From Cohaesibacter gelatinilyticus (lineage in GTDB: Bacteria > Pseudomonadota > Alphaproteobacteria > Rhizobiales > Cohaesibacteraceae), in contig NZ_OBEL01000001.1 of assembly GCF_900215605.1 (NCBI RefSeq), positions 2,083,822-2,147,821 on the forward strand: a stretch of DNA of 64,000 bases, in the 5' to 3' direction. Below, one piece after another: positions 51,557 to 61,335 of this stretch. The position numbers and the translations under genes were made by a program. Positions within the stretch are counted from its first letter, which is position 1. Each line of letters opens with the position of its first letter. The notes beneath the pieces are model-generated. The model did not search any database, was not told the DNA's origin, and worked only from the letters and a program-made list of their open reading frames with translations.

Positions 51557-54500
51557 TCAGCTCCTGGGAATGTAGTTCAGAATTGGAGCAAGCCATTTCT
51601 CAGCTGTTGCCAAATCCCACCCCTTGCGCTCAGCATATGATTCAACCTGATCCTTCTCGATTTTACCAACCCCGAAATAATAACTATCAGGATGGCTGAA
51701 ATAGAGACCGGATACCGCAGAACCCGGTGTCATGGCACAGCTTTCAGTCAGCTTGATTCCTGTGGTTGCCTCTGCATCCAGCAATTCAAACAGAGTACGT
51801 TTCTCCGTATGATCAGGCTGAGCAGGATAACCAGGTGCAGGGCGAATCCCTTGATACCCTTCGGAGATAAGATCGGCATTGGAAAGTTTCTCTTCACCAG
51901 CATAACCCCAATGGATCTTGCGCACGTCCTCATGCATCTTTTCTGCATAAGCTTCCGCCAGACGATCAGCCAGAGCCTGTAATAAGATCTTGGAATAATC
52001 ATCCCCCGCTGCATCAAATGCCGACGCCCGTTCTGCTTCCCCAAAACCGGTCGAAACTGCAAAACCACCTACATAGTCCGCGATATCCATGCCCTGTGGC
52101 GCAACAAAATCTGCAATCGAGACATTGGCACGCTTGGAACGCCCTGCAATCTGCTGGCGCAAGCCATGGAAGCGAGCCAGCTCATCATCACGTTCTTCAT
52201 TACGATAGAGCGCGATATCATCCCCATCCCGGTTGGCCGGCCAGAAGCCAATAACACCACGAGCACTGAGCCATTTTTCATCGATAATCTGTTTCAACAT
52301 GGCTTGGGCATCATTGAAAAGTGCCGTCGCAGCTTCACCATAGACATCATCATCAAGAATCGCCGGATAACGCCCTTTCATTTCCCAGGTGGAGAAGAAA
52401 GGTGTCCAGTCGATGTAGGGAACCAGCTCAGCCAGATCCTGCTCTTCAAACACCTTGGTACCAATAAAAGAAGGTTTCACCGGATTGCTGGCATCCCAGT
52501 CGAGCTCTAATCCATTCGCCTGAGCATCAACCAGCGCCAAACGCGCCTTTTTGTTTTGTGCCTTGACATGATTGTCACGTACACGAACATAGTCGGCACG
52601 AATATCTTCGATATAAGCATCCTTGTCGCGCGAAAGAAGCTTGGTCGCCACACCAACCGCACGGGAGGCATCGGTAACATAGATAGACTGACTGTTTTGA
52701 TAACCCGGAGCAATCTTCACCGCCGTATGGACTTGCGAGGTAGTGGCTCCACCAATCAACAAGGGCTGATCAAAACCTTCACGCTGCAATTCACTGGCAA
52801 CATGCACCATTTCATCCAGAGATGGCGTAATCAGACCAGACAGACCGATGATATCGACCTTCTCCTTGCGAGCCGCCTCCAAAATGTCATTGGTTGGTAC
52901 CATGACGCCGAGATCAACCACTTCATAGCCATTGCATTGCAGAACAACACCCACGATATTCTTGCCGATATCATGCACGTCACCCTTCACAGTGGCCATC
53001 AATACCTTACCAGCGCTTTGACGCTCACCTTCCTGTTCTTCATCCATGAAAGGCAGGAGGTAAGCGACAGCCTTCTTCATGACACGCGCGGATTTCACCA
53101 CCTGTGGCAGGAACATCTTGCCATCACCAAACAGATCACCAACCACATTCATGCCATCCATAAGCGGACCTTCGATCACGTCCAGTGTACGCTCGGAGGC
53201 CTGACGCGCTTCCTCGACATCTTCATCAATGTAATCACCGATGCCTTTGACAAGTGCATATTCCAAACGCTTGCCAACCGAAGCTTCACGCCAGGAGAGA
53301 TCCACAACCTTGGCCTCGCCTTTTTTATGAAGATAGCGCTCAGCAATTTCCAGCAATCGATCTGTGCCATCTTCGCGCCGATTCAGCACCACATCTTCAA
53401 TGCGCTCGAGCAGCTCCTTGTCAATTTGATCATAGACCATGAGCTGTCCGGCATTGACGATCGACATGTCCAAACCAACCTTGATGGCATGATACAAGAA
53501 AGCTGAATGCATGGCTTCGCGAACGAGATTGTTACCACGGAAGGAGAAGGACAGGTTCGACAAACCGCCTGACACATGGGCATGAGGCAAATTCTCACGA
53601 ATCCATCGTGTTGCCTCAATGAAGTCCATTCCATAATTGTTATGTTCTTCGATGCCCGTCGCAACCGCAAAGACGTTCGGGTCAAAAATGATATCTTCCG
53701 GCAGGAAACCGACTTCATCGACCAGAATATCGTAGCTGTTCTTACAGATCTCGATCTTCCGCTCATAGCTATCCGCCTGACCTTTCTCATCAAAAGCCAT
53801 GACAACAACGGCTGCACCATAACGTTTGATCAGTTTGGCCTGAGCAACAAAAGCCTCTTTGCCTTCCTTCAATGAGATGGAGTTGACCACCGACTTCCCC
53901 TGAAGACATTTCAGGCCTGCTTCAATAACGCTCCATTTGGAGCTATCCACCATAATCGGCACACGGGAGATGTCGGGTTCAGCCACCACAAGATTTAGGA
54001 ATGTGACCATGGCGGCTTCCGAATCCAGCAACCCCTCGTCCATATTCACATCGATGATTTGTGCACCACTCTCCACCTGCTGGCGCGCCACATCCAAAGC
54101 GGCCTCATAGTCTCCGTCGGTAATCAGACGACGAAATTTGGCAGAACCGGTGACATTGGTTCGCTCGCCAATATTGACAAAATTGGTCTCTGGCGTCAGC
54201 GTGAATGGTTCAAGACCGGACAAACGCATATATTGCGGCACCTCGGGAATGGCCCGTGGCGGATAAGGCTTTACCGCATCTGCAATAGCCCGAATGTGAT
54301 CAGGCGTGGTACCACAACAGCCACCGACCAGATTGATCAAACCATCCCTGGCAAAACCCTCCAGGAGACCAGCCATATGTTCCGGGCTCTCGTCATATTC
54401 ACCAAACTCGTTCGGCAGACCGGCATTGGGATAAGTGGAAACATAAGTCTCTGCAACTCGTGAAATACTGTCGACATGCTGGCGCAGCTCGGCAGCACCA

Positions 54501-55261
54501 AGCGCACAGTTCAAGCCAACAGCAAATGGCTTTGCATGACGCACAGAATTATAGAAAGCCTCCGCAGTCTGGCCCGAGAGAGTACGACCAGACTTATCGG
54601 TGATGGTGCCGGAAATCACCACAGGCCAAACCATACCTTTCTCTTCAAACAATTCATCAATCGCGAAGAGAGCTGCTTTGGCATTCAAGGTATCAAAGAT
54701 GGTTTCAACCGCCAGAGCATCCGCCCCGCCTTCAATCAAGCCACGCGCGGCTTCACGATAAGCATCTTTCAACTCATCGAAACTGACAGCCCGATAGCCT
54801 GGATCATTCACATCAGGAGAGATCGACCCTGTCCGGTTGGTTGGACCAAGGGCGCCCAGAACAAAAGCCTTGCGCCCTGGCTCGTTTGCCTCCACCGCCA
54901 CGACGGCTTCCCTTGCAATCTTGGCACTTTCAAAGTTCAGCTCATAAGCCAGGCTTTCCATCGCATAATCAGCCTGAGCGATGGTGGTTGACGAGAAGGT
55001 ATTCGTTCCGACAAAATCAGCACCAGCTTCCAGATATTGACGGTGAATGTCACGAATGGCATCAGGTTGAGTGATGGACAGCAAATCATTGTTGCCCTTC
55101 AAATCCTGATTCCAGTTCTTGAAGCGCTCCCCACGGAAATCGCCTTCCTCATACCCAAGACGCTGGATCATGGTACCCATGGCCCCATCCAGAATAAGAA
55201 TACGCTCTTTAGCCAAGATGCTCAGCGCTTCAAATGAAGGGGATTGAGGTAAAACCGACAT
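51557..55261 (-). CDS. metH: cobalamin-dependent methionine synthase
   Basis: The 1234-residue modular protein has all MetH domains: the homocysteine-binding domain with zinc cysteines C252, C315 and C316; the pterin-binding (methyl-THF) domain (about 350-620); the cobalamin cap and binding domain with the axial histidine in DVHDIGKNI (about 760); and the C-terminal reactivation domain that binds AdoMet (about 900-1220). It transfers the methyl group from methyl-THF, made by MetF, to homocysteine. It is 123 bases downstream of metF. No cobalamin riboswitch was recognised in that interval. Confidence 0.97.
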   Translation of the reverse strand: MSVLPQSPSFEALSILAKERILILDGAMGTMIQRLGYEEGDFRGERFKNWNQDLKGNNDLLSITQPDAIRDIHRQYLEAGADFVGTNTFSSTTIAQADYAMESLAYELNFESAKIAREAVVAVEANEPGRKAFVLGALGPTNRTGSISPDVNDPGYRAVSFDELKDAYREAARGLIEGGADALAVETIFDTLNAKAALFAIDELFEEKGMVWPVVISGTITDKSGRTLSGQTAEAFYNSVRHAKPFAVGLNCALGAAELRQHVDSISRVAETYVSTYPNAGLPNEFGEYDESPEHMAGLLEGFARDGLINLVGGCCGTTPDHIRAIADAVKPYPPRAIPEVPQYMRLSGLEPFTLTPETNFVNIGERTNVTGSAKFRRLITDGDYEAALDVARQQVESGAQIIDVNMDEGLLDSEAAMVTFLNLVVAEPDISRVPIMVDSSKWSVIEAGLKCLQGKSVVNSISLKEGKEAFVAQAKLIKRYGAAVVVMAFDEKGQADSYERKIEICKNSYDILVDEVGFLPEDIIFDPNVFAVATGIEEHNNYGMDFIEATRWIRENLPHAHVSGGLSNLSFSFRGNNLVREAMHSAFLYHAIKVGLDMSIVNAGQLMVYDQIDKELLERIEDVVLNRREDGTDRLLEIAERYLHKKGEAKVVDLSWREASVGKRLEYALVKGIGDYIDEDVEEARQASERTLDVIEGPLMDGMNVVGDLFGDGKMFLPQVVKSARVMKKAVAYLLPFMDEEQEGERQSAGKVLMATVKGDVHDIGKNIVGVVLQCNGYEVVDLGVMVPTNDILEAARKEKVDIIGLSGLITPSLDEMVHVASELQREGFDQPLLIGGATTSQVHTAVKIAPGYQNSQSIYVTDASRAVGVATKLLSRDKDAYIEDIRADYVRVRDNHVKAQNKKARLALVDAQANGLELDWDASNPVKPSFIGTKVFEEQDLAELVPYIDWTPFFSTWEMKGRYPAILDDDVYGEAATALFNDAQAMLKQIIDEKWLSARGVIGFWPANRDGDDIALYRNEERDDELARFHGLRQQIAGRSKRANVSIADFVAPQGMDIADYVGGFAVSTGFGEAERASAFDAAGDDYSKILLQALADRLAEAYAEKMHEDVRKIHWGYAGEEKLSNADLISEGYQGIRPAPGYPAQPDHTEKRTLFELLDAEATTGIKLTESCAMTPGSAVSGLYFSHPDSYYFGVGKIEKDQVESYAERKGWDLATAEKWLAPILNYIPRS

Positions 55262-55384
55262 GAAAATTCTCCAGCTTCAGGACCATCACGGCCCGGATCC
55301 AATCAAAGGATCAATCTATCATTCGTATATTTCAGGCAGAGAAATGCTTCTTCGCCTTGTCAAGTTCAGCCACCAACAGAGCAA

Positions 55385-56287
55385 TCAGGCACCATCGGGG
55401 CGCAAACCAAGCAGATGGCAGATAGCATAAGACAGGTTCGCGCGGTTCATGGTGTAGAAATGGAAGTCATCGATGCCACGTTCCAGCAAATCTTGAACCT
55501 GCTCGGCTGCGATCGCTGCTGCCACCAGACGATGTGTCTCCGGATCATCATCCAGACCTTCGAACCGGTTTGCCAGCCATTGCGGCACACTGGCCCCGGT
55601 TCGACTGGCAAAATTAGCCATCTGCTTGAAGTTGTGGATAGGCAGAATGCCAGGAACGATTGGAATAAAAATCCCAGCTCGACGCACCCGTTCCACATAA
55701 GCTTCATACAGATCATTATCGAAGAAAAATTGCGTGATCGCCCGCGTCGCACCAGCATCAACCTTCTGACGCAACATCTCGATATCCATCGCAAAATCCG
55801 GGCTTTCCGGATGCTTTTCGGGATACGCAGAGACGGTCACTTCAAAATCACCTATCTCGCGAATTCCACTTACCAGATCCGCAGCATTCACATACCCACC
55901 CGTATGGGGTTCATAGCGACTACCAACGCCATCAACCGGATCACCACGAAGAGCAACAATGTGATTGACACCGCAATCTGCATAGGAGCGAATGACATCA
56001 TTCACCTCTTGCTTGGTTGCTCCAACACAAGTCAAATGTGCGGCTGGCTTAACCTTGGTTTCCTCAACCATGCGAGCCACAATATCATGGGTACGCTCGC
56101 GGGTGGAACCTCCAGCTCCATAGGTCACAGAGATAAAACTGGGAGACAGTGGAGCGAGGCGCTCAACTGATGCCCATAGATTTTCTTCCATTTTCTCCGA
56201 TTTCGGCGGAAAGAATTCAAAAGAAATCTTCAACTTGTCCGCATCCTGGCTTCTTCGCCCGCTGCGTTCGGTATTATGGTTCATCAT
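55385..56287 (-). CDS. metF: methylenetetrahydrofolate reductase
   Basis: The ATG at 56287 gives 300 residues, the usual length; the frame extending to 56335 overlaps a leader hairpin. MetF motifs are ISFEFFPPKSEKMEE (near 20), SVTYGAGGSTRERT (about 55), HLTCVGATKQEV, ALRGDPV (about 110) and the FFFDNDLY stretch. It reduces methylene-THF to methyl-THF with NADH or FADH2. It lies between the ArsR-methyltransferase fusion and metH on the same strand, which places it in a methionine-cycle operon. Confidence 0.96.
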   Translation of the reverse strand: MMNHNTERSGRRSQDADKLKISFEFFPPKSEKMEENLWASVERLAPLSPSFISVTYGAGGSTRERTHDIVARMVEETKVKPAAHLTCVGATKQEVNDVIRSYADCGVNHIVALRGDPVDGVGSRYEPHTGGYVNAADLVSGIREIGDFEVTVSAYPEKHPESPDFAMDIEMLRQKVDAGATRAITQFFFDNDLYEAYVERVRRAGIFIPIVPGILPIHNFKQMANFASRTGASVPQWLANRFEGLDDDPETHRLVAAAIAAEQVQDLLERGIDDFHFYTMNRANLSYAICHLLGLRPDGA

Positions 56288-56307
56288 CTCACCACACTTT
56301 ACTGGAC

Positions 56308-56340
56308 AGGATATGGGCTCCCTTGCTACGGCCATATCCT
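56308..56340 (-). promoter_or_regulatory. hairpin in front of metF
   Basis: A perfect 9-bp inverted repeat (56308-56316 with 56332-56340, loop of 15) lies in the leader about 20 bases before metF. It has no following T-run. Confidence 0.4.
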
Positions 56341-56392
56341 TTCATCACTTCAATCACCCCAATAGGCTGATATATTCTTTTGTTTTCATCGC

Positions 56393-57355
56393 CTAACGGC
56401 GCTGCGCCAACCACAAGCTCACAGTCAACGGTACGCGTTCTTTGGCCAACTCGCCTTGCTCAGCTTCCAGATCCCGAACCGAGAGCAGATCGAAGCCAGC
56501 CTCACCCAGCCAGCCCTCCATGATCTCGTGGGAGAAGCCAAGGCGCCGATGTGCGTGGTCCTTGCGCAAAAACTCATGTTCATGCGGAGCGAAGTCCACG
56601 ATCAGCAACCGACCTTTTACGGCCATCACATGACCCGTCTCGGAAATCGCTGCCAAAGGATCATCTAAATAGTGCAAAACTTGATGGAGGCTCACCAGAT
56701 CATAGCGCGTTTCATGGGTCGCCAGATCCAGAATGTCCCCTTGCTGGACATGCAGATGCTGGAATTGAGGCGCATCCAATCTCGCCCGTGCCACCGACAA
56801 CATCGGCGGGTTGGAATCCAATCCCAAGCCATGTTGGCAATGGCCAGCCAGCAGCGCCAATATGCTCCCGGTTCCTGTTCCCAGATCAAGAAGACTGGAA
56901 AAGCCATCCTTACCAATCAGATCCAGTATCTCTGTCTCAACCGCACTTTCAGGAACATGCAGGGCCCGGATTTCATCCCAACGGCCTGCATTGGTCTGGA
57001 AGTATTCCTGAGCGGCCTGCGCGTTGGCACTCTTTACGGCTTCCAGCTTTTCACGATCACGAGCCATCTGCACATCATTCTCATCCAACTCGGACAACAG
57101 ATGAGAAATCAGGCCACGAAGCACGCGATCCTGAGACAGGCGATAATATACCCAGGCCCCTTCTGGCACCCGCTCCACCAGATCTGTTTCGAAAAGCAGT
57201 TTCAAATGGCGAGAAATGCGCGGTTGGCTCTGGTTGAGAATAGCGGTCAAATCCTTCACAGAAAGGTCTCCGCGCTGCAAAAGCGCAAGCAAACGCAAGC
57301 GCGTCTGCTCCCCGGCAGCTTTCAAGATCCCAACGATTTCATCCAAAGTGGCCAT
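56393..57355 (-). CDS. ArsR-family regulator fused to SAM-dependent methyltransferase
   Basis: The 320-residue protein starts with an ArsR winged helix (about 1-95: EQTRLRLLALLQRGDLSVKD, LNQSQPRISRHLKLL, AWVYYRL) and continues with a class I methyltransferase domain (about 130-315) with the SAM motif LLDLGTGTGSILALLA (about 153-168). No metal-binding cysteine pair of classic ArsR is seen in the DNA-binding helix. Given its place before metF and metH, it fits the SAM/SAH-responsive regulators (SahR type) of the methionine cycle, sensing the ligand through the methyltransferase fold. This role is inferred from context. Confidence 0.88.
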   Translation of the reverse strand: MATLDEIVGILKAAGEQTRLRLLALLQRGDLSVKDLTAILNQSQPRISRHLKLLFETDLVERVPEGAWVYYRLSQDRVLRGLISHLLSELDENDVQMARDREKLEAVKSANAQAAQEYFQTNAGRWDEIRALHVPESAVETEILDLIGKDGFSSLLDLGTGTGSILALLAGHCQHGLGLDSNPPMLSVARARLDAPQFQHLHVQQGDILDLATHETRYDLVSLHQVLHYLDDPLAAISETGHVMAVKGRLLIVDFAPHEHEFLRKDHAHRRLGFSHEIMEGWLGEAGFDLLSVRDLEAEQGELAKERVPLTVSLWLAQRR

Positions 57356-57377
57356 AACACGCTACCAAATAAAAGAC

Positions 57378-57393
57378 ATAAAGATATCTTTAT
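57378..57393. promoter_or_regulatory. palindromic operator of the ArsR-methyltransferase gene
   Basis: ATAAAGATATCTTTAT is a perfect 16-base palindrome at 57378-57393, 22 bases before the regulator start. The form fits a dimeric ArsR-family operator and implies autoregulation. Confidence 0.65.
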
Positions 57394-57452
57394 ACGATTA
57401 AATTTCATGTTTCAAGCACTTCTCTCCAAAAGACCCACAATTGTAAAAGACA

Positions 57453-57480
57453 CAAAAAAAGCCCCGCCAGTGACGGAGCT
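57453..57480 (-). terminator. intrinsic terminator of gapR
   Basis: On the minus strand AGCTCCG (57480-57474) pairs with CGGGGCT (57466-57460, one wobble), then seven T. Confidence 0.75.
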
Positions 57481-57528
57481 TTCTATACCGGGCTGCCTTC
57501 TTCGGCGGGCCACCATATATAGTGGCAA

Positions 57529-57798
57529 CTAGCCTGCACTTTCCTCGAAAGCAGGTGCCATGCCCAGAGCATGCAGATACAAATCCAGCAATGCTTCCAT
57601 CTCCTGACGCTCATTGCTGTCTTGCTTGCGTAGACGGATCACCTGACGCATGACTTTCACATCATAGCCATTGCCCTTGGCTTCTGCGAAAACATCCTTG
57701 ATGTCGTCGGAAATGGCCTTCTTTTCTTCTTCTAGGCGCTCGATGCGTTCTACAAATGCGCGCAGCTGGTCAGCTGCAACACCACCTGGATTTGACAT
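57529..57798 (-). CDS. gapR: GapR-family (DUF2312/UPF0335) nucleoid-associated protein
   Basis: From the ATG at 57798 (CGGAGA upstream) the protein has 89 residues. It is a long charged helix with the DUF2312 core [40 protein letters not shown] and [10 protein letters not shown]. In Caulobacter GapR binds overtwisted, AT-rich DNA as a clamp and supports topoisomerase action during replication. It has its own terminator. Confidence 0.93.
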   Translation of the reverse strand: MSNPGGVAADQLRAFVERIERLEEEKKAISDDIKDVFAEAKGNGYDVKVMRQVIRLRKQDSNERQEMEALLDLYLHALGMAPAFEESAG

Positions 57799-57871
57799 AA
57801 AATTCTCCGTTTCGAATAGCGCGGCAAACAGCATCTGGCGCTTGCCAATCGGTTCTTGCGCCGAACCGACA

Positions 57872-57888
57872 TTTACCTTGGCTTAACC
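57872..57888 (+). promoter_or_regulatory. weak CtrA-like motif between DUF1244 and gapR
   Basis: TTTA-N7-TTAACC at 57872-57888 is close to TTAA-N7-TTAACC and lies about 75-90 bases upstream of gapR. It may be chance. Confidence 0.2.
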
Positions 57889-57942
57889 AAGCAACCCTTG
57901 CCAAGTCTTTAACGAGCTGACAATTGCACCCGCAACTGTGGC

Positions 57943-58239
57943 TTAATCGTGATTATGGCTGATTTTAAATGCGTCCATTTGCTCCTGAGTCGCTTCTGTC
58001 TGATGCTTCGCCTTCCATTCATCATATGGCATACCATAGACAATTTCACGAGCTTGATCTTTGGACATGTCCAGCCCTGACTCATTGGCAGCCTCCATAT
58101 ACCAGCGTGAAAGGCAGTTGCGGCAGAAGCCAGCCAGATTCATCATATCGATATTCTGTGCATCTGTACGTTCCTGCAAATGCGAAACCAGACGACGGAA
58201 AGCAGCAGCTTCCAACTCAAGACGAGTTTGTTGATCCAT
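57943..58239 (-). CDS. DUF1244 family protein
   Basis: The 98-residue protein is recognised by NLAGFCRNCLSRWYMEAA (with two cysteines) and the REIVYGMPYDEWKAKHQ segment, both conserved in DUF1244. It is soluble and mostly helical; the function is unknown. It is upstream of gapR on the same strand, 144 bases away. Confidence 0.88.
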   Translation of the reverse strand: MDQQTRLELEAAAFRRLVSHLQERTDAQNIDMMNLAGFCRNCLSRWYMEAANESGLDMSKDQAREIVYGMPYDEWKAKHQTEATQEQMDAFKISHNHD

Positions 58240-58548
58240 TCTTCAATCCTCAGCTCTTGTCTCTTTCTATGCCTCTTGAGGCTTTGGCAATCTGATAGCA
58301 TAGATAGACCCCGGTCTGGCAAGCACAAGCTCCGATTCATTGGTCATCGAACAAAGCCACAAATTTTCCCATATTTGGAGCAATAGTCACCTGGTGCGAC
58401 GTCTCATTGGCTCAAAAGCCCGAAAACCCTGAAATCCTAGATTGACAGCAGGGGCGCGAATACGCGAAACAAAGAGCGGTTTGCACCTTTTGCACCAAAG
58501 ACAATGAAAATCAGCTCCATACCTGCCCGGATTTACAATTCTCGCCCT

Positions 58549-58965
58549 ATGACAAAGACATTTATTCACTCATTCGCACTCACTGGTCTCCTTTTATGTG
58601 CAAACTTGACAACAGCGCAGGCAGATTTGCGCGTTTGTAACAGAACTTCCTCTACAGTGGGCCTTGCCATAGGCTACCAGCTGGATGGAGAATGGATCAG
58701 TGAGGGCTGGTGGAATCTGGAAAAAGATGAATGTGACACCGTCCTGATGGGCGCCTTGGTGAGCACAAAGTTCCTCGTCCATGCCATTGATTATGATAAA
58801 GGCGGCAAGTGGGTGGGTGAAAACTTCATGTGCACTCAGGACAAGCAATTCACCATCAAGGGCGTAAAGGAATGCGTCGCCCGAGGCTTCGAGAAGACCG
58901 GTTTTTATGAAGTAGATACCGCGGGCAAGCAGGATTACACGGTCCAATTGACCGATCAAAAATAG
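58549..58965 (+). CDS. DUF1036 periplasmic protein
   Basis: The 138-residue product from the ATG at 58549 has a signal peptide (hydrophobic core FALTGLLLCANL, cleavage after AQA near 25), then the DUF1036 pattern DLRVCNRTSSTVGLAIGY and the paired cysteines in DECDTVLMG, FMCTQDKQF and VKECVARGFE. An upstream ATG at 58504 would add 15 residues; neither start has a good ribosome binding site. DUF1036 genes commonly precede pyk in alphaproteobacteria, as here (21 bases). The function is unknown, presumably in the envelope. Confidence 0.88.
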   Translation: MTKTFIHSFALTGLLLCANLTTAQADLRVCNRTSSTVGLAIGYQLDGEWISEGWWNLEKDECDTVLMGALVSTKFLVHAIDYDKGGKWVGENFMCTQDKQFTIKGVKECVARGFEKTGFYEVDTAGKQDYTVQLTDQK

Positions 58966-58986
58966 AGAGAAAGGCAACTTTAGCCA

Positions 58987-60423
58987 ATGAGACGCAAGCG
59001 GAAAGTCAAAATTCTCGCCACATTGGGCCCTGCCTCCAACGAGGAAAGCCAGATCAAAGATCTTTTTCTGGCCGGTGCCGATGTCTTTCGCATCAATATG
59101 AGCCACTCCAGCCATGAAATGTTGCGTGACTATGTGCGCAAAATCCGCAATGTTGAGCAGCAGGTAGGCCGCCCCATCGGCATTCTCGCCGATTTACAAG
59201 GCCCTAAATTGCGCCTTGGCAAGTTTGCCGACACAAAGATTGATCTACAAGATGGTCAAACCTTCACTCTGGATATGTCTGAAGAACCTGGTGATACTGG
59301 CCGTGTTCAGTTACCTCACCCGGAAATTTTCGGCTCTGTCAGCGTTGGCGACCTGCTCCTTCTCGACGATGGAAAAGTGCGTGTTAAAACCACCGAAGTT
59401 AGCGCTAACACAATTGTCACCGAAGTGATCAATGGCGGACCGATTTCTGATCGCAAGGGTGTTTCTTTTCCCGACAGCACCCTATCATTCTCAGCCCTGA
59501 CCGATAAAGATCGCGCCGATCTCGATGCAGCAGTCGAAGCAGAAGTTGACTGGTTGGCTCTTTCCTTCGTTCAACGCCCGGAAGATGTCGCAGAGGTTCG
59601 CAAGCTTTCTCGTGGTCGTGTTGGCGTTCTGGCCAAGATCGAAAAACCACAAGCTGTCGAACGCCTGAACGAGATCATTGATCTGTCGGATGCCCTCATG
59701 GTGGCACGTGGTGATCTGGGTGTCGAAATGCCTTTGCAGCGTGTCCCTGGCGTTCAGAAACAGATTACTCGCGCGGCCCGCAAAGCAGGCAAGCCAGTGG
59801 TCGTGGCCACCCAGATGCTGGAAAGCATGATCCAGAGCCCAACCCCAACCCGTGCGGAAGTCTCCGATGTGGCCACTGCCGTCTTCGAAGGTGCTGATGC
59901 GATTATGCTGAGTGCCGAATCTGCGGCGGGTTCCTTCCCTGCCGAAGCTGTCTCCACCATGAACAGTATCGCCGAGGAAGTGGAGCAGGATCCGACCTAT
60001 AGCTCCATCATCTATGCGCAACGCGCCGAACCGGAAGCAACCGGGGCTGATGCAGTCTCCGCCGCTGCTCGTCAGATGGCAGAGACGCTCAATCTCGCGG
60101 CCATCGTCTGCTACACCTCGTCCGGTACCACCGGCCTTCGTGCCGCTCGCGAGCGACCACAAACACCAATCATCACCCTCAGCCCGATTCCAAAGACGGC
60201 ACGCCGCCTTGCCCTTGTCTGGGGCCTGCATTGCGTGACATCAGACGATGCCCGGGATCTGGATGATATGGTGGATCGTGCCTGCCGCTTGTCCTTCCAG
60301 GAAGGCTTTGCAAAACCAGGGCAGCGCGTCATCATCACTGCGGGCGTGCCATTGGGTACACCAGGCGCGACCAACATGTTGCGCATTGCCTTCATCGGTA
60401 GCGACGGTCTGGGCGGCATCTGA
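58987..60423 (+). CDS. pyk: pyruvate kinase
   Basis: The 478-residue enzyme has the pyruvate kinase motifs KILATLGPASNEE (N-terminus), FRINMSHSSHE, DLQGPKLRLGKF, the catalytic-lysine stretch VLAKIEKPQAVERL (about 215), MVARGDLGVEMPLQRVPGVQK (about 238) and MLESMIQSPTPTRAEVSD. The B domain and a C-terminal allosteric domain are complete. It makes ATP and pyruvate from phosphoenolpyruvate at the end of glycolysis. It follows the DUF1036 gene closely and has a terminator behind it. Confidence 0.97.
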   Translation: MRRKRKVKILATLGPASNEESQIKDLFLAGADVFRINMSHSSHEMLRDYVRKIRNVEQQVGRPIGILADLQGPKLRLGKFADTKIDLQDGQTFTLDMSEEPGDTGRVQLPHPEIFGSVSVGDLLLLDDGKVRVKTTEVSANTIVTEVINGGPISDRKGVSFPDSTLSFSALTDKDRADLDAAVEAEVDWLALSFVQRPEDVAEVRKLSRGRVGVLAKIEKPQAVERLNEIIDLSDALMVARGDLGVEMPLQRVPGVQKQITRAARKAGKPVVVATQMLESMIQSPTPTRAEVSDVATAVFEGADAIMLSAESAAGSFPAEAVSTMNSIAEEVEQDPTYSSIIYAQRAEPEATGADAVSAAARQMAETLNLAAIVCYTSSGTTGLRAARERPQTPIITLSPIPKTARRLALVWGLHCVTSDDARDLDDMVDRACRLSFQEGFAKPGQRVIITAGVPLGTPGATNMLRIAFIGSDGLGGI

Positions 60424-60455
60424 CAGTCATCTACACTTCAATGACCGCAGATTCG

Positions 60456-60481
60456 AAAAGAGGCCGTCACGGCCTCTTTTT
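60456..60481 (+). terminator. intrinsic terminator of pyk
   Basis: A 10-bp perfect stem (60456-60465 with 60471-60480, loop of 5) ends in a run of T. Confidence 0.88.
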
Positions 60482-60523
60482 GTATGCAGAGCGACTGTCT
60501 GCATGTCGAATGATTGTCCAAAC

Positions 60524-60559
60524 GCAAAAAACGCGCGAAGGTCAAACCTGCGCGCGTTT
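60524..60559 (-). terminator. intrinsic terminator of rpmJ
   Basis: On the minus strand a GC-rich 9-bp stem (60559-60551 with 60537-60529), extended by a 4-bp inner stem, is followed by TTTTTTGCG. It lies about 28 bases behind rpmJ. Confidence 0.8.
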
Positions 60560-60586
60560 AATGCAAAATCAAAAGGAGAACAATGC

Positions 60587-60712
60587 TTAGCCCTGACGAG
60601 CTTTAAAGCGAGGGTTCTTCTTGTTGATGATATAGACACGACCCTTGCGGCGAACCATGCGGTTGTCACGGTGACGCTTGGCAAGAGCTTTCAGTGAATT
60701 CTTGATTTTCAT
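60587..60712 (-). CDS. rpmJ: 50S ribosomal protein L36
   Basis: The 41-residue basic protein begins [18 protein letters not shown] and continues with [22 protein letters not shown], the C-minus form of L36 without zinc cysteines, as in Rhizobiales. It is a standalone gene convergent with pyk, with its own promoter and terminator. The likely ribosome binding site is GAGG about 9 bases before the ATG. Confidence 0.96.
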   Translation of the reverse strand: MKIKNSLKALAKRHRDNRMVRRKGRVYIINKKNPRFKARQG

Positions 60713-60741
60713 TGTTCCAAGCCTCGGCCATCTTTATTTTG

Positions 60742-60768
60742 CGAAACAAAAAGCGCGCCGAGGCGCGC
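60742..60768 (-). promoter_or_regulatory. terminator-like hairpin in the rpmJ leader
   Basis: On the minus strand GCGCGC (60768-60763) and GCGCGC (60758-60753) pair around the loop CTCG, followed by TTTTTGTTT. It would begin about 8 bases after the predicted transcription start and end about 30 bases before the rpmJ start. Part of the hairpin is complementary to the ribosome binding region at 60721-60728. Confidence 0.6.
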
Positions 60769-60781
60769 AAAATTCGAGCGG

Positions 60782-60810
60782 AAACTACGATTCCTCCCCC
60801 CTCTTGTCAA
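60782..60810 (-). promoter_or_regulatory. promoter of rpmJ
   Basis: On the minus strand a perfect TTGACA (60810-60805) and TAGTTT (60787-60782) are 17 bases apart. Transcription should start near 60775. Confidence 0.6.
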
Positions 60811-61202
60811 CTATTGAATCTGAAATTCCAATCGAAAACTGAGAGAAACCCAATTAATCCAACTTGGTAATGGCTCAAAGACCCAAACAAAGCCGATTTA
60901 ATGTGACTTTCATCATAACTGAGAGCCAAAGAACGCCAATATAGTAGGACCATAGCCTGCTTATCCTTCAAACATGCGCGACAACGGATTCGCCAAACAG
61001 GCGCTCAAATGATCATCACACAATGCCTCAGTGATTTGAAAACTTGAATACAACCCCACCATTTTGCACCGCCCTGCACATCTCCAAATCAACAAATCAC
61101 ACGAGCGCAATTTGCTGACTCACCATTATCTCAAGCACTGGTGCAAGCTTGCTCTTTCAATAATAAATGGACACAAACGAAGCCATTTTTCTGATTTTTT
61201 CT
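60811..61202. other. long intergenic interval between rpmJ and the DMT permease gene
   Basis: About 390 bases contain no reading frame with a convincing start, no tRNA-like cloverleaf and no strong hairpin that I could see. A transcribed small RNA is not excluded. Confidence 0.4.
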
Positions 61203-61231
61203 TTGCAAGCTTGAAGACCCTTCCCTAAGCT
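61203..61231 (+). promoter_or_regulatory. candidate promoter of the DMT permease gene
   Basis: TTGCAA (61203-61208) and TAAGCT (61226-61231) are 17 bases apart, about 105 bases before the gene start. Confidence 0.35.
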
Positions 61232-61335
61232 ACAGCATCTTGAATGGCGCGAAAACAGGCATTAACTCCTCACCCCATCGTCGCCAATATCCCATAATTT
61301 ACGAGCCCTGAGACTCGATATTTTGGAGGCGTGCC

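Noticed and set aside
52556-53506. 316-codon plus-strand frame opposite metH
   Set aside because: Shadow of the conserved cobalamin and cap domains of MetH.
55262-55384. possible cobalamin or SAM riboswitch before metH
   Set aside because: The interval is only 123 bases and shows neither a B12-box-like element nor the SAM-II pseudoknot pattern.
60811-61202. possible tRNA or small RNA gene in the rpmJ-DMT interval
   Set aside because: No cloverleaf or GTTC-loop signature and no terminator of its own was seen; the only hairpin with a U-run belongs to the rpmJ leader.
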